This document shows, one piece after another, positions 62,689 to 64,000 of a DNA stretch of 64,000 nt. This stretch comes from Nocardiopsis sp. ATB16-24 (lineage in GTDB: Bacteria > Actinomycetota > Actinomycetes > Streptosporangiales > Streptosporangiaceae). The position numbers and the translations under genes are program-made. Below the pieces are notes generated by a model. That model was not told the origin of the DNA. It saw only the letters and a program-made list of their open reading frames with translations, and made no database searches. The stretch spans positions 149,040 through 213,039 of the forward strand of contig NZ_JASCXJ010000007.1 in NCBI RefSeq assembly GCF_030271535.1, in the 5' to 3' direction. The number at the start of each line of letters is the position of its first letter. Within the stretch, counting starts at the first letter, position 1.

Positions 62689-63495
62689 ATGTGCCTGCAC
62701 GGAACCGGTGAGACCGTCCGTTCGCGGACCGGCCGCACCACGTCGACTCCCGCCGGACCGCCCGACCCTCCGCCCGAACCCCTTCCCTGGCCGAAGGGGT
62801 TTCGCAGGGTGGCCGACCTCAGCCATGTGCTGTCGCCCACCATGCCCTCCTGGGGCGAGGAGAAGCCCCGGCGAGAGACCGTCGGCGACCCCGTCCCCGA
62901 GGGGGAGTTCGGCTTCTACCTCCAGAACTGGACGTTCAGCGAGCACTCGGGGACGCACCTGGACGCGCCGGGGCACGTGATCGGTGGCGGGCGTCTGGTC
63001 CCGGACATCGCACCTCACGAGTTGGTGGCCCCGGCCGCGGTGATCGACATCAGCGCCCGCGCCGCCGAGGACCCCGACACCACGGTGACGGTGGACGACA
63101 TTCTGGCCTTCGAGCGGACGCACGGCCCGATCCCCGAGGGCGCCGCCGTGCTCATGTACTCGGGGTGGAGTTCCCGTTGGGTCGAGGGGGACGAGGCGGT
63201 GCGCGGGGTGGCCGAGGACGGTACCTGGCATTTCCCCGGGTTCGGCCCGGAGGCCTGCGATTTCCTGGTCGGGCGGCGCGGTGTGGTCGGGGTCGGGGTG
63301 GACACCCTGAGCACCGACCCGGGGAACTCCACCGAGTTCCCCGCGCACGAGACGTTGGGGCGCGCCGACCGCTGGGGTCTGGAGGCGCTGACGGGGCTGG
63401 AACGACTTCCGCCGAGCGGAGCGCTGCTCAGCGTCGGCGTCCTACCGGGGCTGGACGCCTCCGGCGGCCCCAGCCGGGTACTGGCCATGTGGTGA
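62689..63495 (+). CDS. Cyclase-family hydrolase (kynurenine-formamidase-like)
   Basis: The 268-aa protein has RVADLSHVLSPTMPSWG, the metal site WTFSEHSGTHLDAPGHVIGGG (HxGTHxDxxxH motif) and VGVGVDTLSTDPGNSTEFPAHE. These are the hallmarks of the cyclase (PF04199) fold, which includes KynB kynurenine formamidase, isatin hydrolase and polyketide cyclase-like enzymes. It likely hydrolyses an aryl formamide or lactam ring with a bound divalent metal. AAGGA lies close to the ATG. It converges with, and overlaps by 54 bases, the small hypothetical gene. Confidence 0.9.
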   Translation: MCLHGTGETVRSRTGRTTSTPAGPPDPPPEPLPWPKGFRRVADLSHVLSPTMPSWGEEKPRRETVGDPVPEGEFGFYLQNWTFSEHSGTHLDAPGHVIGGGRLVPDIAPHELVAPAAVIDISARAAEDPDTTVTVDDILAFERTHGPIPEGAAVLMYSGWSSRWVEGDEAVRGVAEDGTWHFPGFGPEACDFLVGRRGVVGVGVDTLSTDPGNSTEFPAHETLGRADRWGLEALTGLERLPPSGALLSVGVLPGLDASGGPSRVLAMW

Positions 63496-63786
63496 CGTCC
63501 CCGGAAAGGCCCGGTCCCCAGGGACATCTCGGCTCGTCCGGTACGGATGTCCTGGACTGGAGTGCCCGGCCACGGTGGTGTCGATCTCCAGGACCGGGCC
63601 TCCGCTCAGGGGGGTCGGGAGGCGTTGTTGCAGATCCACCAGGAGCAGGGTGATGCCGCTGAGGCCGATCCGTTCGCCGTGGTGACGCGCCGCCTCCAGC
63701 GCCTCGCTCGGGTCGCCGGTGTGCACGGAGCCGAGCAGTTCCTCCAGCAGCGGCTCCCGCTCGCCGATCGGAGCCGCCTCGTGCAT
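63442..63786 (-). CDS. Hypothetical protein (about 114 aa)
   Basis: From MHEAAPIGEREPLLEELLGS the first 65 residues look like a folded helical domain (PSEALEAARHHGERIGLSG, TLLLVDLQQRL). The last 50 residues (GHSSPGHPYRTSRDVPGDRA...) are low-complexity and run antisense to the cyclase gene end. GGGGAGG stands 7 nt before the ATG, so a gene start here is credible. The poor C-terminus could reflect a frameshift or a short natural tail. No family recognised. Confidence 0.5.
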   Translation of the reverse strand: MHEAAPIGEREPLLEELLGSVHTGDPSEALEAARHHGERIGLSGITLLLVDLQQRLPTPLSGGPVLEIDTTVAGHSSPGHPYRTSRDVPGDRAFPGTSPHGQYPAGAAGGVQPR

Positions 63787-63873
63787 GTGTCCGCCTCCCC
63801 TCTCCGGGCTCACACCGAGGGGGATGGCCGGGGGTCGTGCCGAACCGCGTGTTCTCCGCCCGGGCGGACCGGG

Positions 63874-64000
63874 TCAGGCGGATTTCTCCTGGCGGGCACC
63901 ACGCACCTGCCCCCGCGGCACGATCGTGGGATTGACATTGTCCACCACCGTCTCCCCACTGATGATCACCCGCCCCACATCCTCCCGCGACGGCACCTCA
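63874..64000 (-). CDS. C-terminal end of an unidentified protein, cut by window edge
   Basis: The minus-strand frame from 64000 ends at TGA (63876-63874). It reads [20 protein letters not shown], then [21 protein letters not shown]. Codon use is typical of the genome, and the stop lies 88 nt before the small hypothetical gene. I do not recognise the family; the [12 protein letters not shown] strand pattern only suggests the end of a larger enzyme domain. Confidence 0.5.
   Translation of the reverse strand, partial: EVPSREDVGRVIISGETVVDNVNPTIVPRGQVRGARQEKSA

Overview
The window is high-GC actinobacterial DNA. Coding density is high, GTG and TTG starts are common, Shine-Dalgarno (SD) sites are GGAGG-like, and many genes are joined by 4-nt ATGA/GTGA overlaps. 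SepH, DUF3710, DUF4193, DUF4235, a C4 zinc-ribbon protein beside Nif3 and histidine phosphatase genes next to rnpB, an actinobacterial ferrochelatase and an IdeR-type iron box all fit Actinomycetota. The overall look suggests Nocardiopsis or a relative, but the genus is inference. I see no IS element, prophage, CRISPR array, tRNA or rRNA operon.

Layout. 1-1.2 kb: edge of a DUF1702 gene behind an AraC-type regulator. 1.9-3.8 kb: a bacterial serpin facing a LmbE/PIG-L deacetylase. 3.8-9 kb: DUF3710, dut, an archaeal-type valS, DUF4235 and DUF4193; parts of this order are kept in mycobacteria. 9.4-11.6 kb: a two-component system with two copies of a hairpin repeat in its leader. 12-18 kb: a 54-residue protein, an inositol-phosphatase-like gene, an S9 peptidase, ferrochelatase and a FAD lactone oxidase. 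18-23.4 kb: membrane proteins, sepH, and two coupled PH-domain genes. 23.5-28.7 kb: a DrrAB-type ABC exporter facing a very large SARP/AfsR regulator. 29-34.9 kb: a PEBP lipoprotein, a membrane-anchored YDTGAH repeat protein, a SulP transporter-carbonic anhydrase fusion and a tiny antisense membrane ORF. 35.2-39 kb: rnpB, phosphatase, zinc-ribbon protein, Nif3 and endonuclease IV.

39-41.2 kb: an ArsR-type regulator followed by an MFS exporter, sharing a repeated operator-like motif. 41.3-44.3 kb: a small Cys/His protein and Tex. 44.4-47.7 kb: an ATP-grasp ligase plus CocE-type hydrolase pair of unknown product. 47.9-56.5 kb: a catabolic region with an esterase, quinone oxidoreductase, LLM flavoprotein, GNAT protein, and an SDR-SDR-phosphotransferase-acyl-CoA dehydrogenase operon. 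The last two genes resemble the LvaA/LvaC and ACAD10/11 4-hydroxyacyl-CoA route. Three near-identical palindromes tie this operon, the quinone oxidoreductase gene and the nearby TetR gene into one predicted regulon. 56.8-62 kb: a second TetR/VOC pair with two operators, and a FecBCD-type iron-siderophore importer behind an IdeR/DmdR1-type box. 62-64 kb: a small membrane protein, a cyclase-family hydrolase, a hypothetical protein, and the C-terminus of an unidentified gene.

The best leads for unexplained biology are the putative 4-hydroxy-acid operon and its regulon, the ATP-grasp/CocE pair, the YDTGAH repeat protein with exact 84-bp DNA repeats, and the paired leader hairpins before the two-component operon. 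Functions are read from motifs and context only; no database search was run.
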